Shown here piece after piece: positions 1-6,968 of a DNA stretch of 6,968 nt. The position numbers and the translations under genes are program-made. Positions within the stretch are counted from its first letter, which is position 1. Each line of letters opens with the position of its first letter. This stretch comes from Candidatus Methanocomedens sp. (GTDB taxonomy: Archaea; Halobacteriota; Methanosarcinia; Methanosarcinales; Methanocomedenaceae): positions 1-6,968 of the forward strand of contig PYCK01000154.1 in assembly GCA_009649835.1 (NCBI GenBank), in the 5' to 3' direction. A model generated the notes under the pieces. It saw nothing but the letters and a program-made list of their open reading frames with translations. It was not told where the DNA came from and ran no database searches.

Positions 1-50
1 ATTATATCCCATACATACAAAATTTTTAATAAATATAATGATTAATCCGT

Positions 51-62
51 AACCTTTAAATA
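51..62 (+). promoter_or_regulatory. Candidate distal TATA box for the mcr operon
   Basis: The T/A-only octamer TTTAAATA (55-62) follows AACC in the AT-rich leader and resembles an archaeal TATA box. If used, transcription would start about 25 nt downstream, near 85, giving a 5' leader of roughly 185 nt before mcrB. Long leaders are common in Methanosarcina-type archaea, so this is plausible. The leader is so AT-rich that other boxes are possible, and the BRE element is not convincing. Confidence 0.35.
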
Positions 63-84
63 TTGTCGTAGAATACTGAAGTAG

Positions 85-98
85 TACAGTAAACTGTA
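85..98. promoter_or_regulatory. Small dyad (6+2+6), possible operator
   Basis: TACAGT (85-90) and ACTGTA (93-98) are perfect reverse complements separated by AA. The dyad sits about where transcription would start if the TATA-like box at 55-62 is used, a position where a bound regulator could block or modulate initiation. No known regulator site is recognised, and a dyad this short could arise by chance in AT-rich DNA. Confidence 0.25.
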
Positions 99-157
99 GT
101 GGTTGGTTGATACAATGTTGGAGTATAATAAAACAAACAACAAGATTTTTGGATTTT

Positions 158-191
158 TTTAAACTCTTTGTTATCCTTTTTGGAGTTTAAA
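158..191. promoter_or_regulatory. 9-bp perfect inverted repeat in the mcr leader
   Basis: TTTAAACTC (158-166) and GAGTTTAAA (183-191) are exact reverse complements around a 16-nt pyrimidine-rich spacer. The right arm overlaps the TATA-like stretch at 186-195. The repeat could be a protein-binding dyad over the core promoter. If transcription starts upstream, it could instead be a weak hairpin in the leader RNA. The stem is mostly A-T, so the RNA structure would be modest. The function is inferred. Confidence 0.3.
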
Positions 192-195
192 TTTA
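186..195 (+). promoter_or_regulatory. Candidate proximal TATA box for the mcr operon
   Basis: TTTAAATTTA lies about 80 nt upstream of mcrB, within the palindrome TTAAATTTAA (187-196). A start about 25-30 nt downstream would fall near 215-222 and give a leader of about 50 nt containing the AGGAGG ribosome binding site. It competes with the box at 55-62, and both may be active. Only mapping of 5' ends would decide. Confidence 0.35.
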
Positions 196-254
196 ACAAG
201 CTTCTGTTTGTTTTTCCCATTGTATCGGACAACAACGGTTTTCTGAAAAAGTAT

Positions 255-260
255 AGGAGG
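255..260 (+). promoter_or_regulatory. Strong ribosome binding site of mcrB
   Basis: AGGAGG stands 10 nt before the GTG at 271. This is a full-strength Shine-Dalgarno match, and it fixes the GTG as the mcrB start although no ATG is present there. Confidence 0.85.
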
Positions 261-270
261 AAAAATAAAC

Positions 271-1575
271 GTGGCTGACAAAATAGACCTATATAGCGAC
301 AGAGGAGCTAAACTCAAAGGCGATGTCGACCTTGGAGCAATAAGTCCCCTCAGGAACAAAGCTATTAAGAAAATTGTTCACGACACAAAGCGTACAGCAG
401 CCGTGGATCTGGCCGGAATCGAGAAGGCATTGGCACAAGGAAGGTTTGGCGGCAAAGGCCGACAAGTTCCAGCAAAGGCAATGAATTTCGATGTGGTCAA
501 GAACGCAGACAAGATCGTAGCTAAAGTAGCTGATCTTATAAAAGTAGACGCCGGTGATGACACAAACGTGAAACCACTCAATGGCGGCAAACAGGTGCTG
601 GTACAGATTCCATCTGCCCGTATCGAGGTAGGCGCAGAATATGTGGCTTCCCTGACATGTGCATCAATGGCAACCGTACAGGCAATGATTGAGGTTTTCG
701 ACCTGAACATGTTCAATGTTCCTGAGGTCAAGGCAGCGATCATGGGCCAGTATCCCCAGACAATGGATCTGGCTGGCGGACACGTCAAGTCCATCCTTGA
801 GATCCCCCAGAAGGATGAGGGTCTCGGCCATTCACTGAGGAACATCATGGCAAACCACCTGGCAGCTATAACCAAGAAGAACGCAATGAACACAGCAGCC
901 CTCTCAGGAATATATGAGCAGGCCGGTGTGTTCGAGATGGGTAATGCTCTCGGAATGTTCGAGAGGAACCAGCTTCTCGGTCTGGCATACCAGAACCTGA
1001 ACGCAAACAACATTGTCTATGGTACAACCAAGGCAAACGGCGCAACAGGAACCATCGGTACAGTTATGCACTCAATCGTTGAGCGCGGAATTGAAGATGG
1101 TGTAATTGCACCTGATAAGAAAATGGGCTCAGGATACCAGATGTATAAAGCAAATGATGTATCCCTCTGGAACGCATATTGCGCAGCCGGAACCCTTGCA
1201 GCAAACCTGGTCAACTGCGGTGCAGGAAGATCACCACAGCACACTTCTTCAACATTGTTGTACTTCAACGACCTTATTGAAAAAGAGACAGGCCTGCCAG
1301 GATGCGACTGGGGTAAAGTCCAGGGTACTGCAGTAGGATTCTCCTTCTTCAGTCACTCTATCTATGGCGGCGGCGGTCCTGGTGTGTTCAACGGTAACCA
1401 CGTAGTTACCAGGCACTCCCGAGGCTTCGCTATCCCATGCGTAGCAGCATCAGTATCACTTGACGCTGGTGTCCAGATGTTCACACCTGAGATGACATCC
1501 GGACTTGTCGGTGAAACATTCGGATCGGTAGAAGAATTCAGAGAGCCAATCAAGGCAGTCGCAGGAGCGGTGTAA
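271..1575 (+). CDS. mcrB: Methyl-coenzyme M reductase subunit beta (McrB)
   Basis: This is the beta subunit of methyl-coenzyme M reductase, the cytoplasmic nickel-F430 enzyme that makes or activates methane. The product is 434 aa, normal for the family (Methanothermobacter about 443). It starts with GTG, supported by AGGAGG 10 nt upstream; the protein begins MADKIDLYSDRG as expected. The C-terminal catalytic part is strongly conserved: GLPGCDWGKVQGTAVGF (341-357), then SFFSHSIYGGGGPG, then NGNHVVTRHSRGFAIPC (374-390). Phe359 and Tyr365 match the beta Phe361/Tyr367 that line the methane chamber in the Methanothermobacter structure, and His377 matches the coenzyme B ligand His379. Alkyl-CoM reductases for larger alkanes tend to alter this chamber, so its intactness favours methane as the substrate. 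It is the first gene of the operon, 21 nt before mcrD. No frameshift or truncation is seen. Confidence 0.98.
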   Translation: MADKIDLYSDRGAKLKGDVDLGAISPLRNKAIKKIVHDTKRTAAVDLAGIEKALAQGRFGGKGRQVPAKAMNFDVVKNADKIVAKVADLIKVDAGDDTNVKPLNGGKQVLVQIPSARIEVGAEYVASLTCASMATVQAMIEVFDLNMFNVPEVKAAIMGQYPQTMDLAGGHVKSILEIPQKDEGLGHSLRNIMANHLAAITKKNAMNTAALSGIYEQAGVFEMGNALGMFERNQLLGLAYQNLNANNIVYGTTKANGATGTIGTVMHSIVERGIEDGVIAPDKKMGSGYQMYKANDVSLWNAYCAAGTLAANLVNCGAGRSPQHTSSTLLYFNDLIEKETGLPGCDWGKVQGTAVGFSFFSHSIYGGGGPGVFNGNHVVTRHSRGFAIPCVAASVSLDAGVQMFTPEMTSGLVGETFGSVEEFREPIKAVAGAV

Positions 1576-1582
1576 GAACATT

Positions 1583-1587
1583 AGAGG
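1583..1587 (+). promoter_or_regulatory. Ribosome binding site of mcrD
   Basis: AGAGG sits in the 21-nt gap between mcrB and mcrD, 9 nt before the ATG at 1597. It is a moderate match to the Shine-Dalgarno sequence. Confidence 0.6.
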
Positions 1588-1596
1588 ATTAAATAA

Positions 1597-2115
1597 ATGG
1601 TCAGAAACGCTTCAGTCACCAGAAAACCAATTCAGGTTGAAATTTTTCCACAAAAGGTATTGATGCCAGATACAGCTGAACAGCTGCTGAATGGTATTGA
1701 CAAGGTACCCGGAGTAATTCGTATATTGATCCAGGGTCTAAGCCTGCCAAGGCAGGTAACATGGGGACCCGGAACTGGCACTCCGGTAAACCACCCGGAC
1801 CGGCGAATAATCAATGTTGCAGGTCAGGCATTTGAACTGAACATCAGAGTGGGCCGGATCCAGGTAGAAATTGAGGATAGGTCTGTCAAGGATAAAATAC
1901 GCAAAGTTGCGGAAGATAATTTACCTTTCCCGTTTGAATTCAGGGAAGGATTCTTCATTCGCAGGAAAGCTACCTTGGTAGACTATGCCAAATACGGTTT
2001 CAAGAGCAAAGAAGACGAGTCCATCAATCTTGATGATGAGCGGCTTCTCGGATTGGTCGATCCAAAGGCAAATCCCAAAGACCGTATTTGTATGTTGGAA
2101 TCAGAAGATGAGTGA
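1597..2115 (+). CDS. mcrD: Methyl-coenzyme M reductase operon protein D (McrD)
   Basis: McrD is a small cytoplasmic protein encoded in mcr operons but absent from the mature enzyme. In the literature it associates with MCR and is thought to act in assembly or F430 delivery as a chaperone-like factor. The product is 172 aa, typical for the family. Residues 36-70 hold the family signature, with VPGVIRILIQG, LPRQVTWGPGTGTPVNHP and then paired Arg residues. The C-terminal third has an LLGLVDP motif (150-156), also seen in homologues, and the tail is acidic (LESEDE). The ATG at 1597 is backed by AGAGG and by the conserved N-terminal region. The stop codon overlaps the GTG start of mcrC by 4 nt, which suggests coupled translation. 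Codon choice looks less strongly biased than in mcrA and mcrB, as expected for a lower-abundance helper. Confidence 0.95.
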   Translation: MVRNASVTRKPIQVEIFPQKVLMPDTAEQLLNGIDKVPGVIRILIQGLSLPRQVTWGPGTGTPVNHPDRRIINVAGQAFELNIRVGRIQVEIEDRSVKDKIRKVAEDNLPFPFEFREGFFIRRKATLVDYAKYGFKSKEDESINLDDERLLGLVDPKANPKDRICMLESEDE

Positions 2116-2735
2116 TCATGTTCGGAAGAGAAACACAGTGTGTCGATTGTAGGGAAAGCATGGGTCTTGGTAGAGGTGGTGGTCTCGCACAGCGAGGCAC
2201 ATTATCCGAGACCGGAAGGCCTGATGTTATTGCAATTGCCATGACTCCCGGACGGCGTCATATCACAAAACCGGTATGTGAGATCACATACGGGCTCAGG
2301 AGAGAAGGTATACAGGTAAGTGTACTTGTGCTAAATTCAGGTGCTGGTGTTCCTGAGGATCTTTCGGGAAAGAGCACCATGGGGTACGGACCCAAATTCG
2401 GTATGTCCTCAAAGGAATTTGCACAGATAGAAAGGCATAAACTCCTGATACTGCATCTGGGCAATATTGATTCCCACGTAATTAGCAAGACAAAATTTGT
2501 CCTCCAGTACGTGGACATTCCAACCGTAATTGCCTGCCAGAATCCAATCGATTTTGAGCAGTTTGCTGAAGCAGGAATTAAAACCAGGCTTGTTAAACCA
2601 AGGACTGAGAATATTCAGACCAAAGGAACAGTCATGGAAATCGTAAGCGGAATCACAAGAGGTGAAACCTGTTCAAGGGAGAACCTCAACAGAATTGTGA
2701 AATACGTAAAGACCATTAATCCACTAAATAATTAA
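2112..2735 (+). CDS. mcrC: Methyl-coenzyme M reductase operon protein C (McrC)
   Basis: McrC is an accessory protein not found in the mature MCR hexamer. In methanogens it is reported as part of the ATP-dependent complex that reductively activates nickel in MCR. The product is 207 aa from the GTG at 2112. An alternative ATG at 2118 gives 205 aa starting MFGRETQCVDC, which looks closer to the usual McrC N-terminus. The GTG is listed because it forms a GTGA overlap with the mcrD stop. No convincing Shine-Dalgarno sequence precedes either start, so expression probably depends on coupling. Visible features are a CxxC pair (Cys10, Cys13), a Gly-rich segment GLGRGGGLAQRGT (18-30) and a central alpha/beta region with ITKPVCEITYGLRREG (51-66). 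It ends 14 nt before mcrG. The presence of mcrC and mcrD inside the operon argues against ANME-1, whose mcr clusters are known as B-G-A. Confidence 0.94.
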   Translation: MIMFGRETQCVDCRESMGLGRGGGLAQRGTLSETGRPDVIAIAMTPGRRHITKPVCEITYGLRREGIQVSVLVLNSGAGVPEDLSGKSTMGYGPKFGMSSKEFAQIERHKLLILHLGNIDSHVISKTKFVLQYVDIPTVIACQNPIDFEQFAEAGIKTRLVKPRTENIQTKGTVMEIVSGITRGETCSRENLNRIVKYVKTINPLNN

Positions 2736-2742
2736 GGAGATG
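2734..2742 (+). promoter_or_regulatory. Ribosome binding site of mcrG, overlapping the mcrC stop
   Basis: AAGGAGATG begins inside the TAA stop of mcrC and ends 7 nt before the mcrG ATG at 2750. It is a strong Shine-Dalgarno match, so ribosomes finishing mcrC are placed to reinitiate at mcrG. Confidence 0.8.
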
Positions 2743-2749
2743 AAATATT

Positions 2750-3496
2750 ATGGCATATAAACCACAATATTATCCCGGCAGCACTTCCGTTGCTGAGAAT
2801 AGAAGAAATCACATGTCAAACAACGTTCAAAAAGTCAGAGAGATCTCTGATGAAGATTTGACCGCTTGTCTTGGCCACAGAGCACCAGGTAGTGACTACC
2901 CAAGTACACATCCACCTCTTGCAGAGATGGGTGAGCCTGATTGCCCGATCAGACAGATCGTAACCCCAACACCAGGTACAGCAGCAGGCGACCGAGTAAG
3001 GTACGTCCAGTGGGCAGACTCCATGTATAATGCACCAGCAGTGCCATACTGGAGATCATACCACGCTGCAATAAACCACAGAGGTGTGGACCCCGGTACA
3101 CTTTCCGGCAGACAGGTTGTCGAAGCACGAGAAAGAGATATGGAAGCAGTTGCCAAGGAACAGATGGAAACTGATATGACATGTCCGGGTCTTGCTGGCC
3201 TTAGAGGCGCAACCGTGCACGGTCACTCTTGCAGACTGCAGGAAGATGGTGTCATGTTTGATATGATCGACAGGCGCAGACTTGAGGGTGATGTTATCAT
3301 CCAGGATAAGGATCAGGTAGGTGTTCCTCTTGACAGGAAGGTCAATCTGGGCAAGCCCATGACCACTGCCGAGGCAAATAAAAAGACCACATTCTACAGA
3401 GTTGGTAATGTGGCCTACAGAGACGATCCTGAAGCCATTGAATGGCTGCAGAAAGTCTGGGAACTGAGAACCATATACGGGTATCAGCCCAAATAA
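2750..3496 (+). CDS. mcrG: Methyl-coenzyme M reductase subunit gamma (McrG)
   Basis: This is the gamma subunit of methyl-coenzyme M reductase; two copies sit in the (alpha-beta-gamma)2 hexamer and help enclose F430 and coenzyme M. The product is 248 aa, matching the usual length of about 249. Family landmarks appear in order: YYPGSTSVAENRRN (7-20), REISDEDL (30-37), LGHRAPGSDYPS (41-52), GDRVRYVQWADSMY (80-93), LSGRQVVEARERD (118-130), the VHGHS loop (156-160), and TTFYRVGNVAYRDD near the C-terminus. Arg121 in SGRQ corresponds to the gamma Arg120 that contacts coenzyme M in the Methanothermobacter structure. The start is supported by AAGGAGATG upstream and by alignment of the N-terminus. The gene lies 14 nt after mcrC and 15 nt before mcrA. 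It shows no sign of damage. Confidence 0.98.
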   Translation: MAYKPQYYPGSTSVAENRRNHMSNNVQKVREISDEDLTACLGHRAPGSDYPSTHPPLAEMGEPDCPIRQIVTPTPGTAAGDRVRYVQWADSMYNAPAVPYWRSYHAAINHRGVDPGTLSGRQVVEARERDMEAVAKEQMETDMTCPGLAGLRGATVHGHSCRLQEDGVMFDMIDRRRLEGDVIIQDKDQVGVPLDRKVNLGKPMTTAEANKKTTFYRVGNVAYRDDPEAIEWLQKVWELRTIYGYQPK

Positions 3497-3497
3497 T

Positions 3498-3505
3498 AGA
3501 GGTGA
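3498..3505 (+). promoter_or_regulatory. Ribosome binding site of mcrA
   Basis: AGAGGTGA occupies the 15-nt gap between mcrG and mcrA, 6 nt before the ATG at 3512. GAGGTGA is a long match to the archaeal anti-Shine-Dalgarno sequence, in keeping with the very high expression expected of mcrA. Confidence 0.8.
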
Positions 3506-3511
3506 TATAAA

Positions 3512-5239
<1,728 letters not shown>

Positions 5240-5254
5240 ATACAAACAATTCAA

Positions 5255-5292
5255 TGTAGGTGTGATTCCACACCTACAACCTTTATTTTTTT
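5255..5292 (+). terminator. Hairpin and T-run terminator of the mcr operon
   Basis: TGTAGGTGTG (5255-5264) pairs perfectly with CACACCTACA (5269-5278) across the 4-nt loop ATTC. A T-rich tail follows, with seven T in a row at 5286-5292. The hairpin begins 15 nt after the mcrA stop. In archaea the T run alone can terminate transcription; the hairpin may also protect the 3' end of this abundant mRNA. In the opposite direction the flank lacks a matching U run, so it should act mainly on the + strand. Confidence 0.85.
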
Positions 5293-5489
5293 AAAAATTT
5301 ATGCACTGAGTGGATAACTTTTTTGTTCAGAGCGATAAGCTATTTTTTGTTATGAACCACTGCCGCTTCCTCTGGGATTCTGCGACAGGGACAGAAGATA
5401 TTAGTTTCCCTTCAACATTGTGTGGGTAACATCACTATTCAAGATATATTATACTACACAGCATGAGCAATTTGGAACTATATATGACA
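5293..5489. other. Intergenic stretch without a recognisable gene
   Basis: No plausible coding frame, tRNA or known RNA is seen here. One minor pattern is an imperfect direct repeat: GATAA followed by TTTTTTGTT at 5313-5327, and again at 5334-5351 with 3 extra nt between the two parts. The part around 5355-5440 is less AT-rich than its flanks and could be decayed coding sequence, but no protein family can be named. Confidence 0.5.
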
Positions 5490-5551
5490 GCCACAGAGCG
5501 CACAGAGGACACAGAGGGGAAATACTCTGTGCTCTCTGTGTTCTCTGTGGC
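5490..5551. repeat. Inverted repeat with 27-nt arms built from 9-nt units (CACAGAG type)
   Basis: Left arm 5490-5516 and right arm 5525-5551 are separated by an 8-nt loop. Over 27 positions, 23 pair by Watson-Crick, 2 are G-U in RNA and 2 are mismatches. Each arm is itself periodic: CACAGAG occurs at 5492, 5501 and 5510, and CTCTGTG at 5525, 5534 and 5543, always 9 nt apart. The mismatches all fall in the 2-nt linkers between the 7-nt cores. Repeats of this style occur between genes in various archaea and bacteria, by recollection rather than a search. It lacks a T run on either strand and is not an obvious terminator. Confidence 0.85.
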
Positions 5552-5616
5552 AAAAAGTTACAAAAAACATACACGGTTTAGTATATTAAACATGGAATCG
5601 CATTGCCTCAATTAAT

Positions 5617-5688
5617 GGACTGGATCAACTGGATTGACAGGATATGAAAGTGGCTCGCACCATCCTGTAAATCCTGTTAATCCCGTCT
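5617..5688. repeat. Second inverted repeat with 27-nt arms built from 9-nt units (ATCCTGT type)
   Basis: Left arm 5617-5643 and right arm 5662-5688 flank an 18-nt loop, with 22 of 27 positions complementary. The right arm reads ATCCTGTAA, ATCCTGTTA, ATCCCGTCT: three 9-nt units. The left arm carries the matching series CTGGATCAA, CTGGATTGA and CAGGAT. The design is the same as that of the repeat at 5490-5551, but the unit sequence is unrelated. It ends 62 nt from the stop codon of the convergent transporter gene and would lie in that gene's 3' untranslated region. Confidence 0.8.
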
Positions 5689-5750
5689 AATATTTACTCA
5701 CTCGATGTTGGGGATATCCAGAGATTACATGTTTGTCTTTATTTCCCATT

Positions 5751-6968
5751 CTATGTAGGTGAAGTTACCACATTCAAATCAGGAATCTTGTCCACAACCT
5801 CTTCAACATTCCCAGCCGCATCAGGCATTTGCAGCATCTTTATAAAGTTGTCGTGAAGCGTATAGAATGGCCCTGCACCAATGTCATGCACGATCAAGAC
5901 ATTAACATCCCGGCTTACCAGGAACTCCGCAGCCTTCACACCCTTTTTCCTTTCCAGATCGGCAGCCGGGTTCTCAATAACATCCCAGCCTTTGATATTA
6001 TTATCTTCAATATCTATAATGATAAAAAATTGAGCCTTACCAAGATGCGGGGATAGCTTTGAATGCAAACCATCTTGTGCCTCTACAGGAACTGCAACCC
6101 TCACTACTGCCATTTTCCCAGGCCTGGCATTGACTACTACATGTTCCAGGTTCTTTATTTCTTTCTTTATAACTCTTTTAATTTCTCCTGAAAGCATCTC
6201 TACTCTTTTCAGATCGGCGTCACCTTCTGTTTCAATCACAATTTCCCCGAACACAACCAGCCCGGATTTTCTGAGTCTGATATCCTCCACCATATTCACA
6301 CCCTGGATATCACCAACAGCCTGACGGATCCTTGTGATCGATCCCTTATCAAGCCATGCATCCATCAGTACTAATGCCGAGTCCCTGGCAATCCCAATTC
6401 CGAGCCTGAATATCATTAGGGAGATTACCAGCACCCCGATACTATCAAGCCAGGGCATACCTAACATTGAGCCGGCAATTGCAACAACAACGACAAGGGA
6501 GCTGAAAACATCGGTATATGAATGCATTGCATCTGCAATCAGGGCCTGTGAATCGATCTGCCTGCCAATTCTGGCTTTGTATTTATAGATAGCATAAATT
6601 GCAAAAACCGAAAAAACGGCTGTGCCAAGCGCAATTCCCTGCAGCCCTATTTCGGCAGGATCTTTAATGCTTACAAGTGCCTCGCGTACAAGTTCGACTC
6701 CTGAGACGAGGATTATTACTGAGACGAAAAGTGCAACCAGGTTTTCTGCCTTATAATAGCCATATGGAAACTTCTCCCCGCTGCTTTTCAGGCTGAGCTT
6801 GAATCCAACCCACACGGCAAGTGATGTGAAAATATCCAATGATGTATGAACCGCATCAGCAATCAGGGCAGTGCTTCCCGAATATAAGCCAACGATACCT
6901 TTTAAAGCTGCAAGAAAGACTAATGCAAGGGTTGAATTCTTTGAAGCATTAACGCCACTACACAAGTT
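5751..6968 (-). CDS. CDF cation efflux transporter fused to a NifX/NifB-type domain (5' end at or beyond window edge)
   Basis: This is an integral membrane metal/proton antiporter of the cation diffusion facilitator family, likely exporting a divalent metal such as Zn, Fe, Mn, Co or Ni. Numbering from a TTG at 6965 gives 404 aa. The frame stays open to the edge, so the true start is probably a few codons outside. Six hydrophobic helices lie at about 12-30, 32-54, 74-93, 108-127, 142-168 and 172-190. The metal-site motif HxxxD occurs in helix 2 (His40, Asp44) and helix 5 (His148, Asp152). Residues 200-283 fit the cytoplasmic ferredoxin-like dimerisation domain. Residues 286-398 resemble the dinitrogenase iron-molybdenum cofactor domain (NifX / NifB C-terminus), with LSPHLGKAQFFIIID, the segment IENPAAD, GVKAAEFLV and HDIGAGPF. 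A plain CDF protein would end near 290. The gene faces mcrA and is not in its operon. The metal specificity cannot be read from the sequence. Confidence 0.92.
   Translation of the reverse strand, partial: NLCSGVNASKNSTLALVFLAALKGIVGLYSGSTALIADAVHTSLDIFTSLAVWVGFKLSLKSSGEKFPYGYYKAENLVALFVSVIILVSGVELVREALVSIKDPAEIGLQGIALGTAVFSVFAIYAIYKYKARIGRQIDSQALIADAMHSYTDVFSSLVVVVAIAGSMLGMPWLDSIGVLVISLMIFRLGIGIARDSALVLMDAWLDKGSITRIRQAVGDIQGVNMVEDIRLRKSGLVVFGEIVIETEGDADLKRVEMLSGEIKRVIKKEIKNLEHVVVNARPGKMAVVRVAVPVEAQDGLHSKLSPHLGKAQFFIIIDIEDNNIKGWDVIENPAADLERKKGVKAAEFLVSRDVNVLIVHDIGAGPFYTLHDNFIKMLQMPDAAGNVEEVVDKIPDLNVVTSPT

Noticed and set aside
378..1013. A 211-codon open frame on the - strand inside mcrB
   Set aside because: It is fully antisense to a conserved gene, its composition looks non-biological, and it has no ribosome binding site or family motif.
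5355..5440. Remnant of a transposase or other gene
   Set aside because: The base composition is closer to coding sequence than its flanks, but no frame gives a recognisable protein motif, so no call can be supported.
5490..5551. Terminator for mcrA or the CDF gene
   Set aside because: The hairpin is followed by A-rich rather than T-rich sequence on the + strand and by a mixed sequence on the - strand. mcrA already has a better terminator at 5255-5292.
5490..5688. Possible CRISPR array
   Set aside because: The repeat units are only 9 nt with 2-nt variable linkers and are arranged as inverted arms. There are no direct repeats of 24-40 nt separated by unique spacers, and no cas gene is nearby.
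5739..5753. Pyrrolysine read-through of the TAG stop of the CDF gene
   Set aside because: The next in-frame stop follows after only three further codons, so read-through would add nothing meaningful, and no in-frame TAG occurs in the mcr genes.

Overview
The window carries a complete methyl-coenzyme M reductase operon, mcrB-mcrD-mcrC-mcrG-mcrA, on the + strand. A convergent gene for a cation diffusion facilitator (CDF) metal transporter lies on the - strand and runs into the right edge. The source is a methane-metabolising archaeon. The B-D-C-G-A order, the length of McrA (575 aa, with a longer N-terminus than the Methanothermobacter protein) and McrA motifs such as GRLGFFGYDLQDQCG point to the Methanosarcinales / ANME-2-like side of the tree. 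Methanogen versus anaerobic methanotroph cannot be settled from this window. Positions 1-270 are AT-rich leader with candidate archaeal promoter elements and two small dyads.

The five mcr genes (271-5239) are packed tightly, with gaps of 14-21 nt and one 4-nt GTGA overlap, and clear ribosome binding sites precede all but mcrC. McrA, McrB and McrG form the (alpha-beta-gamma)2 nickel-F430 enzyme that interconverts methyl-CoM + CoB with methane + heterodisulfide. McrD and McrC are accessory proteins for assembly and activation. A perfect 10-bp hairpin followed by a T run (5255-5292) ends the operon. Catalytic and coenzyme-binding residues are nearly all canonical, including the axial Ni ligand Gln. 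The exception is Met353, where the family motif GFTQY has Gln.

The 0.5-kb stretch between mcrA and the transporter holds no recognisable gene. It does contain two separate inverted repeats with the same unusual design: each has 27-nt arms made of three 9-nt units, but the unit sequences are unrelated. They look like dispersed intergenic repeat elements.

The transporter (5751 to the right edge) has a six-helix CDF membrane domain, a cytoplasmic dimerisation domain and a C-terminal NifX/NifB-type (dinitrogenase iron-molybdenum cofactor) domain. It is transcribed toward mcrA and is not part of the mcr operon.
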